From Climacium dendroides (Eukaryota > Streptophyta > Bryopsida > Hypnales > Climaciaceae): DNA of 64,000 nt. The notes under the pieces were generated by a model that was not told the DNA's origin, did not search any database, and worked only from the letters and a program-made list of their open reading frames with translations. The stretch is taken from positions 13,996,001 to 14,060,000 of the forward strand of contig OX467088.1 of NCBI GenBank assembly GCA_950106755.1, written 5' to 3'. The first letter of the stretch is position 1, and the number at the start of each line of letters is the position of its first letter. Positions 26,028 through 36,114 of this stretch are shown here, piece after piece. Made by a program: the position numbers and the translations under genes.

Positions 26028-26057
26028 AGGTTTGTTTGGAGAATGTAGTGGTGCTGG

Positions 26058-26310
26058 TGTGTCAATTAGCCGAATATTCAACATGTACATGATCTTATCT
26101 CACACTTCTGCATTGGCTTTGTATTGTTTGGGTTGATTGTATGGCTTGATCGTATAGATCCTTGCTCGTTACTTCTTTGATCGTGTTTCAATTAGCTGAA
26201 TGTTCAATATGTTCATGACCTTGATCTCACACATTGCGTGCATTGTTATTTGTATTGGTTGGGGTGATTGATTGTATGACTTGATCGTCTGTATCCTTGC
26301 TCGTTGCTTC
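26058..26310. repeat. diverged tandem duplication downstream of psbW (about 123 bp unit)
   Basis: GTGTCAATTAGCCGAATATTCAACATGT... to ...CCTTGCTCGTTACTTC is followed by GTGTTTCAATTAGCTGAATGTTCAATATGT... to ...CCTTGCTCGTTGCTTC, in the same order with scattered changes. It lies in the presumed 3' untranslated/downstream region. Confidence 0.75.
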
Positions 26311-26320
26311 TGTGAGTGTG

Positions 26321-26650
26321 TGCTGTAGGATAGTGATTTAGGAATGCGTTGCGAATTTAGTGCTGTTCGTGGAATCGTCTTGAATAATTGGTTGCCTGTA
26401 GTTGGAATGCTTGAGAATTTTTTCATGGCTACAGTGACGTTGCTTCGAGATTTGTTTTATGATTGACTTGATTGCTACTCACTGTCTTTTTTCGAGTATG
26501 TGCTATGGGACATTGAGTTTGGGATCCGCTGCTAGATTTGTGCTATATGTGGTGTGGTCTGAATTTGGGCCTGTATTTGGAATGCTTGAGAATTTTTTCA
26601 TGACTTCAGTAGTGTTACTTCGGGTTTGGTTTTGTGGTTGATTTGATTTG
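26321..26650. repeat. second diverged tandem duplication (about 180 bp unit)
   Basis: TGTGCTGTAGGATAGTGA... and TGTGCTATGGGACATTGA... start two copies. Both contain GGAATGCTTGAGAATTTTTTCATG (about 26404 and 26580), the best preserved part. The duplication is independent of the one just upstream. Confidence 0.7.
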
Positions 26651-26754
26651 AGTTGCGTTTGATTGCTTCTCTGTGATCGTTTTTTGGCATTGTAATTTTA
26701 GATCGATGCTGTTCACACTACATCGGAATAGACGATATGTGATTGCATAAAGGG

Positions 26755-28014
26755 TCAGTTCAAAGTTTCTTGCTGTACCTGTCGTCTGCCTGATTCAGCT
26801 GACAGAAGAAACCGCAGCTTGAAAGCAGTCTTCTGTTGACTGTCAACAAGTGCTCTGTTTCCAAGCTGCTCGAAACACCCGCAATAGGGTCAGTCAATGT
26901 TCGCTCTTCTCGGCTCATAACTCACATCATTGGACAAGATGATGCCAGAATAAACAAAGAAAAAAGCAACAAAAAGTTTCTTCCAAAACTGCTGTCAAAT
27001 AACTGTACACAGACAAGCTGCCTCCATGTGCAAATTCAATTACTAGGCGATATAATACCTTCCAGAAATGTTGAAATATCATAGCTCCCTTCTTAGGAAT
27101 GCTGCATTCCATCCAAAGGCTGCCTCTCTCCACCTGAAAATTTCAAAAGTCAGCGATCTGGATTAGTTCAGCTTGAAACATACGTAACTTTGGCATTCAA
27201 ATTAACTTTCAACTTGCAGGCCTCGATAAAAAACCAACAAAAATTTCAGTTACATTGAATTGTTTCGGAAACTAATAGACATCGTAGAAAGGACCATCCT
27301 CGCGATTGATAAGAAAATCTTCCAATGATTACAGGGATAACACATATTGCGATTCTCCGACGAACCATGGAGGAGATTCTAACCATGAATTAACGATGTT
27401 CGCTTGTCTAAAGATCATGGAACACTCTAATCTTACTGAAACCCTGTTGCTAAGCCCACATTCAAAGCGGAATGAGATAAACACGCTGTACTTGGTACAT
27501 CAAACGAACCTGCATGACAACTTCGTCCTTCCCTATGAAGCCGTCCTCATCCATGGTCGAAATTCCCTTTCTCAAGGTCTGCAAAACCCCACCAGGCATG
27601 CAGTCTTCATGAATCTATCATCAAGTAATGGTGATAATCCAGGACACCGCCTTATTAAGTTCAATGCAGTCTATTTTCTAGCAAATAATTAGGAGATGAC
27701 AATGCAACACCTGTATGAGGTAGCAGAAGTCATTGAATTCCGATGCTGTTAGGGCCAGGCTCCATCCACCAGCTTCAACCTATAACCCACAAAAGTAAAA
27801 ATAAAACGCAATTTGTTGTATAGGAATTCACTACCAAGTGCACTACTCATCAGAAGTTATTAAACAGGGACACCCAAAATGCCTCCAAAGAACTCAGGTC
27901 CGACGCTCTTACAATGGCACAAAAGCTTTCTTCAGATTCCGGTGCAGTTTCATATCGCCAAGCGCCACCCTTCTCCTTCAAGCACTTTGAAGGAATTCTC
28001 AGCCGCTGGCTCAT
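26755..28014 (-). CDS. five-exon gene resembling DUF1818 (cyanobacterial/plastid) proteins
   Basis: Exons on the minus strand: 28014-27913, 27779-27711, 27578-27510, 27133-27059 and 26832-26755. Every intron has GT..AG ends and sits in phase 0, and the exons join into one 130-codon frame ending TGA at 26757-26755. The order of motifs is GGAWRYETAPE, then EAGGWSLALTASEFNDFCYL, MDEDGFIG, ERGSLWMEC and FKLRFLLSAESGRR. The W-x-L-x-LT-x-x-E-F-x-x-F-C core, the central MDE, the LWxE strand and the LRFxL strand follow the layout of the DUF1818 family, which occurs in cyanobacteria and plants and has no firmly assigned function. The exon at 28014 begins with ATG directly after an AG, so upstream exons (for example a transit peptide) may be missing. 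It converges tail to tail with psbW. Confidence 0.55.
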
Positions 28015-28129
28015 CTGCATAGAAGCACCCTACACGACAACCACTTCACTTCACGCCTCAAATTTTCAATACACCATAGAACTATCCCATCCCATCCTTT
28101 TTTCAAAATCTAACCAACTAAACTCCCTC

Positions 28130-28427
28130 CCATCTCCTAACAACATTCTCTATTTGAAACATCTGGAGACATCCTCTCTTCCTTGCCTTGAAATCATCGA
28201 AGCGAAACAATATTGGCCAAAGTCAAACATCAATGCAACCCTGCCAAAGCTCCCCAAACCCACATTGCAATTCCCTGTAGGTTCCACAGGAACGTACAAT
28301 GTAATGTCTCAAGACCTAGGGCTATCCCATTATGGTACTCTTCAAATTCAAAAACAACCAAGATCTCTCCAGTCCCTGACAAACATCCACTATTCGAAAC
28401 GTCGGGAGCCATACTCTGTTTACGCCT
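28130..28427. repeat. partial direct duplication, about 240 bp apart
   Basis: CATTCTCTATTTGAAACATCTGGAGACAT near 28143 is repeated as CATCCACTATTCGAAACGTCGGGAGCCAT near 28384, each followed by a T/C-rich stretch and GCCTTG. This may be the leader or first intron of the minus-strand gene. No exon could be assigned here. Confidence 0.5.
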
Positions 28428-28436
28428 TGGAGGAGT

Positions 28437-28950
28437 GGAGATTCAAATCTTGGAGGAGTGGAGGGGGCTGGGGTGGATTGACCCCCTCGCTCGGCCCTTT
28501 GGGCCAACCATGAAATTATTTATTTTCCGCACATGATTTTTTTTTTCAATTCAATTTCTGAATTCATAACCTGTTGTTGACTTTTCAAAGCTAACATGAC
28601 ACCATCCTATTGGTAACCCATCACTATTTCTATTACAAGTTGCAACTCATAACCTTCTTTCCTTTCAACTTGCTTCCTACATCCTTGGATCATGAAGATC
28701 AAAGGTTATGATTGAAAAATGTACAACCGGTTATGTATGATAACCGATTCACTGCTAATCGGTTATCTAATACATAATTGCAATCATAGACCTCAAATTT
28801 GTCTAAAGGAGGTCAAGAATGTATTCTAGAATGGCCCAAAGTAGGATTTTCTTTTTTTACATGCACCCCTAGTAAGGAGGAAGTGAAGGGGTCAATCCAC
28901 CCCCAATTAGTGTGGGCACCTTGTACCTGCTCCCGGATCCTACTATGGGG
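28437..28950. mobile_element. inverted pair of a SINE-like unit with core GGGTGGATTGACCCC
   Basis: 28440-28499 (plus) carries ATTCAAATCTTGG, GGGGCTGGGGTGGATTGACC and CCCTCGCTCGGCCC. At about 28880-28950 the same core is present in reverse (GGGGTCAATCCACCCCCA), preceded on that strand by GGATCCGGGAGCAGGTAC. The same unit appears at 63943-64000 with two changes. ATTCAAATC resembles a pol III B box, hence the SINE suggestion; boundaries are not defined. Confidence 0.4.
28731..28777. repeat. short perfect-core hairpin
   Basis: GATAACCGATT and AATCGGTTATC pair around CACTGCT, extended by TTATGTAT/ATACATAA with small gaps. It could be a cruciform or the remains of a small foldback element. Confidence 0.6.
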
Positions 28951-29418
28951 TATTAATGCTTGGTTCCCTACCTTTGGAGTTCTTTGAGAACTGATCGACT
29001 ATAAGGTCAGACCACCTATACCTAAGGTAGACGCACCAGTAAGTGCTCCAACATGTGGAATATGCTATTTCCAACCACAAGCTACTATTGAAGTTTTTAT
29101 ATCTTTTTTACAGGTATGGACTAGAAAGATTATGACACATATTAGAAGATAGTGAGGGGTAAGGTAGTTTTTGAATGATTGGAATTAGAAGACTCTAAAC
29201 ACTAGCTATTAGTACAATGCACTTTTTGGCTCCCAAAATTCACAACAATTTCAATTTTGAAGATAAAATTTTGAAAATTTTTCTATCCCAATATTTCTTA
29301 TCTTCCTACATGGGAAAATTTTCACCAACTCATACCATGCATCATTTGCTCTAGAATTGCTTAAGTGATTAGATATTGGTCCATTCTCCTTAATCACTTA
29401 AGCACCTGTAGAATATAT

Positions 29419-29520
29419 CACTAGTAGAAATTGCAAGAAATTCAATAGAATTCTGTTGTTTCGGTCGCGTTGTTTTGGTCACTGAACAACAGATTTTTGT
29501 TGAAATTAACAAGTTTGGGA
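29419..29520 (+). mobile_element. single CACTA-type terminus
   Basis: CACTAGTAGAAATTGCAAG followed by GGTCGCGTTGTTTTGGTCACTG and AACAACAGATTTTTGTTGA resembles the left end of the 8155-8925 element, including its subterminal words. No matching right end was found nearby, so this is a terminus of a larger or truncated element. Confidence 0.4.
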
Positions 29521-29675
29521 AAGCAATAGGGTTCTCTTAAAATAAATATACTATTGTTTTTAATTTTTAAATTTTCATTGGATTTATGATGAATTTTTAC
29601 TGGATTTACAGATAATGATTAATTGATGGAATAACTCAACATCATCAAGCATCAACGTCCATAGAAGGCTTACAT

Positions 29676-29785
29676 TAGATAGATTAGACTTATTAGACAT
29701 TAGACTTAGATAGGTTAGACTTAGACTTAGACTTATTAGACATTAGATTTAGATAGGTTAGACTTATTAGACTTGTAGAGATTAT
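29676..29785. repeat. TTAGACT/TTAGACA short tandem repeat
   Basis: TTAGACTTATTAGACATTAG and TTAGATAGGTTAGACTTA alternate about twice, all built on the hexamer TTAGAC. Confidence 0.75.
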
Positions 29786-30123
29786 TTAAAATTAGAAAAG
29801 TTTTTTTTGTAATAAATCCAAAAAAGATCCTTTTTCTAGAATCTAATGGAGATGTTGGTTTACTAATAAAGATGAAATTTTTTAAACAAAATTCAAAGAA
29901 GATGCTAGTTTACATGGAGAGGCTATTTTTAAAGGAATATGTTAGGTGAACATTTATGACATGTACATTTGGATGGCGGAAAGATGGCATATAGATTAGG
30001 TGATGGTGGAAGTGGTAGTGGTGCTTGTTTCATTTCGACTGTTGCGCTTGTAGTGAGTTTGTTCTTCATTTCTTCTGCTCCTTGAAACTTGTTCATTTTG
30101 TTTTGTTGATTTTGCTATTTGCA
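29786..30123. other. leader region of the Helentron RPA gene
   Basis: No protein is seen. 29786-29940 is AT-rich; 29980-30120 is T-rich and leads into the RPA start codon. The 5' end of the element should lie in or upstream of this stretch, but no terminal motif could be fixed. Confidence 0.35.
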
Positions 30124-31578
30124 ATGGCTAATAAAATGGTGGTGTCAGTTGTAGACATAGATGACAACACTTGAGATGTAGCATTTGAAGGGAAGATCTT
30201 GAGTCGTTATGGAACTTTTGATTACATTTGTGCAAACAAAATAAAGGATCAAGGTTATGCTTATTTGCATTGTGATTTGATAGACAAGGAGTGTTTAACA
30301 ACCATAACCTTGTCTGTTTGTACACCTTTGATAGAACATCATCAGACAAAATTGCAACCAGGGAGCTATGTGAGGGTAGAGAATTTTGTAGTGAAGCCCA
30401 AGAGTGGTGGTGGATTTCAGAAGGGAGACATGCTGTGTATAATTTTTGTATAGTCCACTACTCGTATCACAGTTCTTCCTCCATTTGTCCCAGGATTTCT
30501 CCCTGTCTTTTATATAGAGGATTCCATTAAAGATTTCAAGAATGATGTCATGAAAACTTTCTAGTGGCTACTTTTGGTACAATTGTAGTTGGAATCAAAG
30601 GCCACTATCAGGATATGTTTCAAATAGTTGTTGCTGACGAAGTCACCCATGATGATCACGATACAATTGATTTTACTCACGCATTTCAAAAGGAGTATTT
30701 GAAGATTCAAGAAAGCTTTAATGCAGGAGAATATGTGCTCGTGATGTTCAAGCACTTGAGCGTAACATCAAAATATGATCGGTTTCTGAAAACTGAGGTC
30801 TACACGATTGTGACTCTTGTGGTTGATGAAGAAGAACGTGACCGATTGATCAAGATTCATGCCCAAATAACAGACTTTAACACTTCATCTGAGAATCTTA
30901 GAGAAGTATGTATTTATATTGTTAATGTTTTTCTATCTATATTTATATTTGTATTTATATTATATATTTAAAACATTTGTTTATTAAATTTTGCAGATCA
31001 TTGGTGAATTATCAATTCTAAATCCAATTGTTCTACCTTTTAAGCGCGTTTGTTCAATTTGTCAATTGGCAAATGTAACAGTGGTTTCTGTTGAGGAGTA
31101 TTTTTGCAAGAATTGTCAACGCAACCAAGTGACAGAACAACAACCTTTTGTACGAGGTAAAATCACTACACAAGATGCGGAAGAGACTGAAGTATCCATT
31201 GAGGGTTTGTGGTTGTCAACTATTGTTCATATGTCTGAAGTAGAATTCTTGAATGAAACAAGAAAGGTACAAATTAGAATCTTATCAAAGGTTCACATTA
31301 TTGGAAAGTTTCAATTGACAGCAACTTCACGTTTAGTTGGTTTTGAAGAATACCGTAAAGATGAACCATCAAATTATTCAAATAGTGAGTTAGTTTTAGC
31401 AAATAATAGTTTACATTTTGTTTCTTTTCAATGCACACCTCTCTCTTCTATTCCACCTTCTGTGGAGGATGTCACTCCAACTTCTATAGCACCTTTAGAT
31501 ACTAGACCATCTCCATTACACTCCCGGAGTATGAAGCAGAAATTGAATGATACAATTGATAAGAAAAACAAGAAGTAA
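30124..31578 (+). pseudogene. Helentron RPA1-like single-strand DNA-binding protein, one intron
   Basis: Large-subunit replication protein A type, which in Helitrons is thought to coat single-stranded DNA during rolling-circle transfer. The first OB-fold starts MVVSVVDID (30136) and reads YGTFDYICANKI, YVRVENFVVKPK and TTRITVLPPF. A second region starts at 30564 (TFGTIVVGIKG). A 91-bp intron (30906-30996, GTATGT..TTGCAG) falls exactly between codons. The third part has a C4 zinc site, CSIC and FCKNC 16 residues apart, inside an OB-fold as in RPA1 C-terminal domains, then QIRILSKVHIIGKFQLTAT. The breaks are TGA at 30172, TAG at 30451 and a frameshift near 30560. The start is the first ATG of the frame. 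Family certainty is good; gene is inactive. Confidence 0.75.
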
Positions 31579-31852
31579 GAAGTGATTGTATATAGATTGT
31601 AATTTTGTATATAGATTGTAATTTTGTTTGAATTTTACTTTAATAAATTTTGTTTTATCAAACTGATATTTCTTCATTCCTTTTGCAGATATATTTGTAT
31701 ATTTGTATATTTGTAAATTTATAAATTTGTATATTTCTACATTTGTGCATTTGTATATTTGTATATTTATATATTTGTATATTTGTATATTTGTACTATA
31801 GCGACTTTGTATAGGTTTGTCTAATTTGTGGAAAAATTTGTATTTGATTCAC
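31579..31852. repeat. spacer with TATATTTG microsatellite
   Basis: 31687-31795 is about 13 copies of TATATTTG and close variants. The remaining bases are AT-rich spacer between the RPA gene and the OTU/Rep frame. Confidence 0.8.
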
Positions 31853-33169
31853 ATGGCAAAATTAGATGAGAAGTTGAAATGTTATAATCTTTGACAAAAT
31901 ACATGTTACAAATATAATGTAGGAGATTGTTTATTTGATTCTGTTGCATACTTATTGCAATATACCGAATCATCAACAAATTTACAAATAAATGTAATGC
32001 GTCATTTAAAACAATGTTTAGCAATCAATACTCCAAAAGCATGTAAAACTTGATCAATGGAACTAAATGAATCTTTTCTACATGATTTACATAATGGACT
32101 AGTTTTAAACAAAGATCAATACATAGAAAAAATGTCAATAAGCGCAACTATTGGTGGATTGTGGGGTGATTTTACTGCAATTAAGTGGATATCTGATTAC
32201 TTGAAAAAACAAATTATTGTTTGGAATAAAGAAAATGGAATAATACTTAGTACCTTCAGTAGAGAATTTAATAATGAAACGTTGCATATAGCTTTTGGAA
32301 ACATCCATTTTGAACCAATTGAAGTTTTAGATGGTTTAAGACTTGTTCAAATAGCAATACCAACTGAAACAACGCAAAATGATATTATAGATTTGGATTC
32401 AGAACATGAAGACAATAATTTTAAAGAAACAATACAAAAACAAATGCAAACTCAATGGAAATGCACACAAACAAAAAATTTAATGGAATCTCAATTAAAA
32501 AATGATATGAATGTCAAATTCAATTGTTTAAAAAATTCACACATTAACCAATATACACCTAATGTTTTCTTTGAAAGTCCTACTAATATCAAGAGTTGTA
32601 ACAATATAAATCATGAAATGAATAAATCTAGAAGGATGTATTGGTCAATTGAAATGAATGATAAAATGAAAAATTTAATGACAAATTCATGTTTAACCAA
32701 CATTGAAATAGCAAAAAAATATATGTCTTTATATAATCATTTGAATATTATTATTCAACAAGTAATTAAACATATTAATTTACTAAAAATAAAAAACAAT
32801 AAAGAAATCAATGCAAATGCTCAAAATAATAAAAATGATAATATGCAAAATAAAAAACGATCTTATACAAATTGGAAACAATACGATTCTTGTATTCAAA
32901 CACTTTCAATAGATTTAAAAAATAATAGTATTGAAAGTAAAGCAAATCATCTCTTAAAACTTTTTCCAAATAGTAAACTAACATACAATCAAGTTATAAA
33001 ACGTTTAAAGTATATTGAACATAAACAAAAAATTGATGTAAAAAATATTACAAAACTCAATATAAACAATGATATACAAAATCAAATAGATAAAGAAGCT
33101 AATCAAGTTATTTCAATGACATCACAAAAAAATGATTTAGAATCAAAAAAAAAATCTCTAACATTTTGA
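31853..33169 (+). pseudogene. Helentron OTU-family cysteine protease domain plus Lys/Asn-rich linker
   Basis: OTU-type (deubiquitinase-like) cysteine protease fold. The catalytic Cys lies in VGDCLFDSVAYLL (about 31920), the central box is GGLWGDFTAIKWIS (about 32150) and the catalytic His is in LHIAFGNIHFEPI (about 32290-32325). From residue about 150 on the protein becomes Lys/Asn-rich and ends in a possible helical DNA-binding stretch (YTNWKQYDSCIQTLS...). TGA codons at 31892 and 32051 interrupt the frame. The frame closes at 33169 just after a run of A residues, and Rep continues in another frame, so a slip in the A-run probably separated the two. OTU domains are known passengers of Helentrons in other eukaryotes; their role in transposition is unknown. 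Confidence 0.65.
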
Positions 33170-34566
33170 AATATTTAATTATTGATACATATATATATAT
33201 TTTTAAATTAACTAAAGCATCACTAAATATATCAAAAAAAGGCAAAACAAAGAAAGCTACAAAATCATTATCACCTACAGAAGAACATTTAATTGATTTT
33301 AATGATGAAATAAATGATATACCAGTTTATATATGCTATGTATGTCAAAGATTAAACTTTTTGAAACTTTGCACTATAATAACACCTGACTTGCAACAAA
33401 CAATCAAATCTTTATTACAATGTGATTTTACTGCAAGTGAATCATTGTATGTTTGCAATCAATGTTTGAATGCGATCAAGAAAGATAAAATTCCATTATA
33501 TTTCGTCCCTAATAATATACATAGAAATTCAACTATACCATCTGTGAAGCAACTTACCATTTTAGAAGAAAGATTGATTTCACCTTGGCAAGCATTTTCA
33601 CAAATTTACAAGTTACATAACTACGGTCAATATAAAATGCATGGGAGTATTATAAATGTTCCTGCAAATATTGATAAAACACAATTAGTTCTTCCTCGTT
33701 TACTTGAAGATAGTGGTACAATAGGGATTTTTATAAAACGTCGTTTAGTTTATAAATCTCCTTTTATGTCTGGAAATGTACGCCCTAATATGATTATGAC
33801 TGTTAGCATGGAAAGATTTGTTGAATACTCCATTGTATAGAGAATTAAATGTTAAAATTCATCCTCTATGGAATAGTTTGTTTGCTATACATTTGCAAAC
33901 AAAAATTGAAAATGATAATTTTGAAGATGATATTGCAAACCAAGACAATTTTGAAGAAGAAACAAAAGATGTTTTTACGGAAACAATGGTGCATAATTTT
34001 TTAGACTCTGAAGCTATACAAGATTATGATAAAATATCAACATCTAGTAAAAATGGTTTATCTATTGCACCCAGTGAAGAGTATCATTCTATAGGAATCT
34101 TCAAAGATAAATATAGTGAAGAACTTAATTTTCCAACATTGTTTTTGGTCATCCTTGAAATGAAAAAATATATAACAATATGTCTTATCATAAAATAGAA
34201 AAATGGGAACTACTACATAAAAGTCATGATTTTGCTACAAATATTCAAAACATTTTTTTCAAACCGATTAAAATTTGCATTGAAAAAGTTAAAAATTCTA
34301 GTTGGATTCGAATCAGAAAAGGAAAATTAAGTGGAAGAATATTGACAGCTGGTGAGGTTGCTAAAGAACCTAATTTAGATGAAATTTTACAATCATACAT
34401 TGGATTTCGTGATTTAGAAAGGTTACGTACATCACCTGATTATATAGAAGGACTACGGAAAAATTTATTTGCAATGATAAGACAATTAGGTCCTCCAACA
34501 TTTTTCATTACTTTGACAAGTGCAGAGCGTTTATGGACCCCTCTAATACAAGCTTTGTACAAATGA
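33166..34566 (+). pseudogene. Helentron Rep protein, N-terminal part
   Basis: Begins after the A-run with a Cys-rich module (YICYVCQRL ... YVCNQCL), then SVKQLTILEERLISPWQAF, GQYKMHGSIINVP and NVRPNMIMT. The frame shifts near 33808 to KDLLNTPLYRELNVKIHPLW and shifts back near 34150. TGA at 34156 interrupts GHP-NEKIYNNMSYHKI. Then come HKSHDFATNIQNIFF, GRILTAGEVAKEPNLDEI, YRDLERLRTSPDYIEGL-like residues and MIRQLGPPTFFITLTSAE (34480-34530). These blocks precede the HUH nuclease in Helentron and fish/insect Helitron2 Rep proteins. The open part ends at a TGA (34564) that replaces a residue of the ALYK-NAKHL motif. Confidence 0.75.
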
Positions 34567-36114
34567 AATGCCAAACATTTAAATTTACCTCATTTCAATT
34601 CTCTTGAATCTATTCATATAGCAAAACTAATAAGGTTTGATCCAATAACATGTGCATTATATTATAATAATTGTTGTAAAGCATTTCGAAAATCAATTAA
34701 AAAAGAAGCTTCAATTATAGGCGAAGTGGTAGATTTCTTTTTTATCACTGAATTTCAACATAGGGGTAGTGAACATGAACATGCAGCAATATGGATTAAG
34801 AATGCACCAAAATATAAAATAAATTCTAATGAAGAAATTATTGCTTTTGTTGACAAATATATTTCATCAGACAAATCATTTCTTCTTTTTCCTTTACAAG
34901 AAGCTCAAACTCATAAGCATTCACGAACATGTAGAAAAAAAGGGCAACCGGTATGTAGATTTCATTATCCTCTTCGACCAATGGAAACAACAATGGTTTT
35001 AGAACCAATCGATAGTAAAGACATAGAAAATCCAAATTATCACAAAAATAAATATAAAGACATATTTGATTTTCTAAAAGAGTTAGGCATTGAATCACAA
35101 ATGACTTTTGATGAATTTCTAATACATTTTAATATAGACAAGTCAACTTACATTACGTGTTTACGTACTCAACTTAAGAGACCACAAGTATTTTTGAAAC
35201 GTAAACTTTGTGATATATGTACTAATGCATTCAATAAAACTATAGCAAATACATGGTATGCCAATACAGATATTCAATTCATACTAGATCCGTATGCTAC
35301 AACTACCTATTGCACTTCATACATGACAAAAGTTGATAAAAGTATAACCACAGAATTAAAATCAATTATTCAAAAATGTATAGAAAATAAAACGGATGCT
35401 GATAAATGGATTTTAAAACTGGGTAATGCATTTTTGAATGCACAACAAATGTCAGTACAACTTGTTTATTTGATTCTTTCCTTACCTTTGTATCATAGTT
35501 CATGAACATTTAAATTTATAAATACATCACCACCTGAGTAACGTGCTTTCTTTTTGAAACCACAAAAATCATTGTTGAAATTGACCCTTGAATCTTCTGA
35601 TGTTATGTGCAAATCTATTATTGATAAATACAGGGAAAGACCTCATTCATTGAATAATATATGTTTAGCTGAATTTGCATCAAATTATTATTGGTTAAAA
35701 AATAAAATAATAAAATGTCAAATATCAAAAATTATAAGATTTGTTCATTACAACAAACATAGAGATTTAGAAAATTGGGCAAGAAAACAATTATTATTAT
35801 ATGTACTACTTTTTAAAACAGAAGCTTCTCAAAAAAATAACAAAAATACTTGGAAAGAAGCTTATGATGAGAAAATCAATGATATTATTAATATAAGTAA
35901 AAAATTCAACTATCAAATTGCTACAACTAAAGAAAATTGTGATTTAGAGTGGGACCGTTTACAACAGATTGCAAATGAATTGCAAATTGACAAAGATTAC
36001 AATATATGGGATGATGTAGAAGCAAATACAGTGGATTTATGCACAAATATAGAAAATATTGAAAAATATGATCTTGCTTCAGATGTATATATAAAACCGC
36101 ATGCCAGGCATTAA
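34567..36114 (+). pseudogene. Helentron Rep protein, HUH endonuclease part
   Basis: Continues in the same frame as 34180-34566. The HUH box reads EFQHRGSEHEHAAIW (about 34750-34795), with both His present but Glu between them instead of a hydrophobic residue. The catalytic tyrosine motif is intact as TYCTSYMTK (YxxxY, about 35310-35335), so both tyrosines used for strand cleavage and transfer survive. Between and after are CRKKGQPVCRFHYP, then QMSVQLVYLILSLPL and FKFINTSPPE. Stops within the frame are TGA 35503, TAA 35539 and TAA 36112. Length and order match a full Rep region, so this is a nearly complete but silenced copy. Confidence 0.8.

Noticed and set aside
25170..26090. Several open frames on both strands around psbW
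   Set aside because: They are shadows of the GC-rich leader and coding sequence; only the spliced plus-strand frame matches a protein family.
26795..26815. CTGACAGAAG resembling the start of miR156
   Set aside because: Only the first bases agree, and the segment is the last exon of the minus-strand gene.
27914..28513. A 199-codon open frame on the plus strand
   Set aside because: It overlaps, in antisense, the exon of the minus-strand gene and the SINE-like unit and has no family resemblance.
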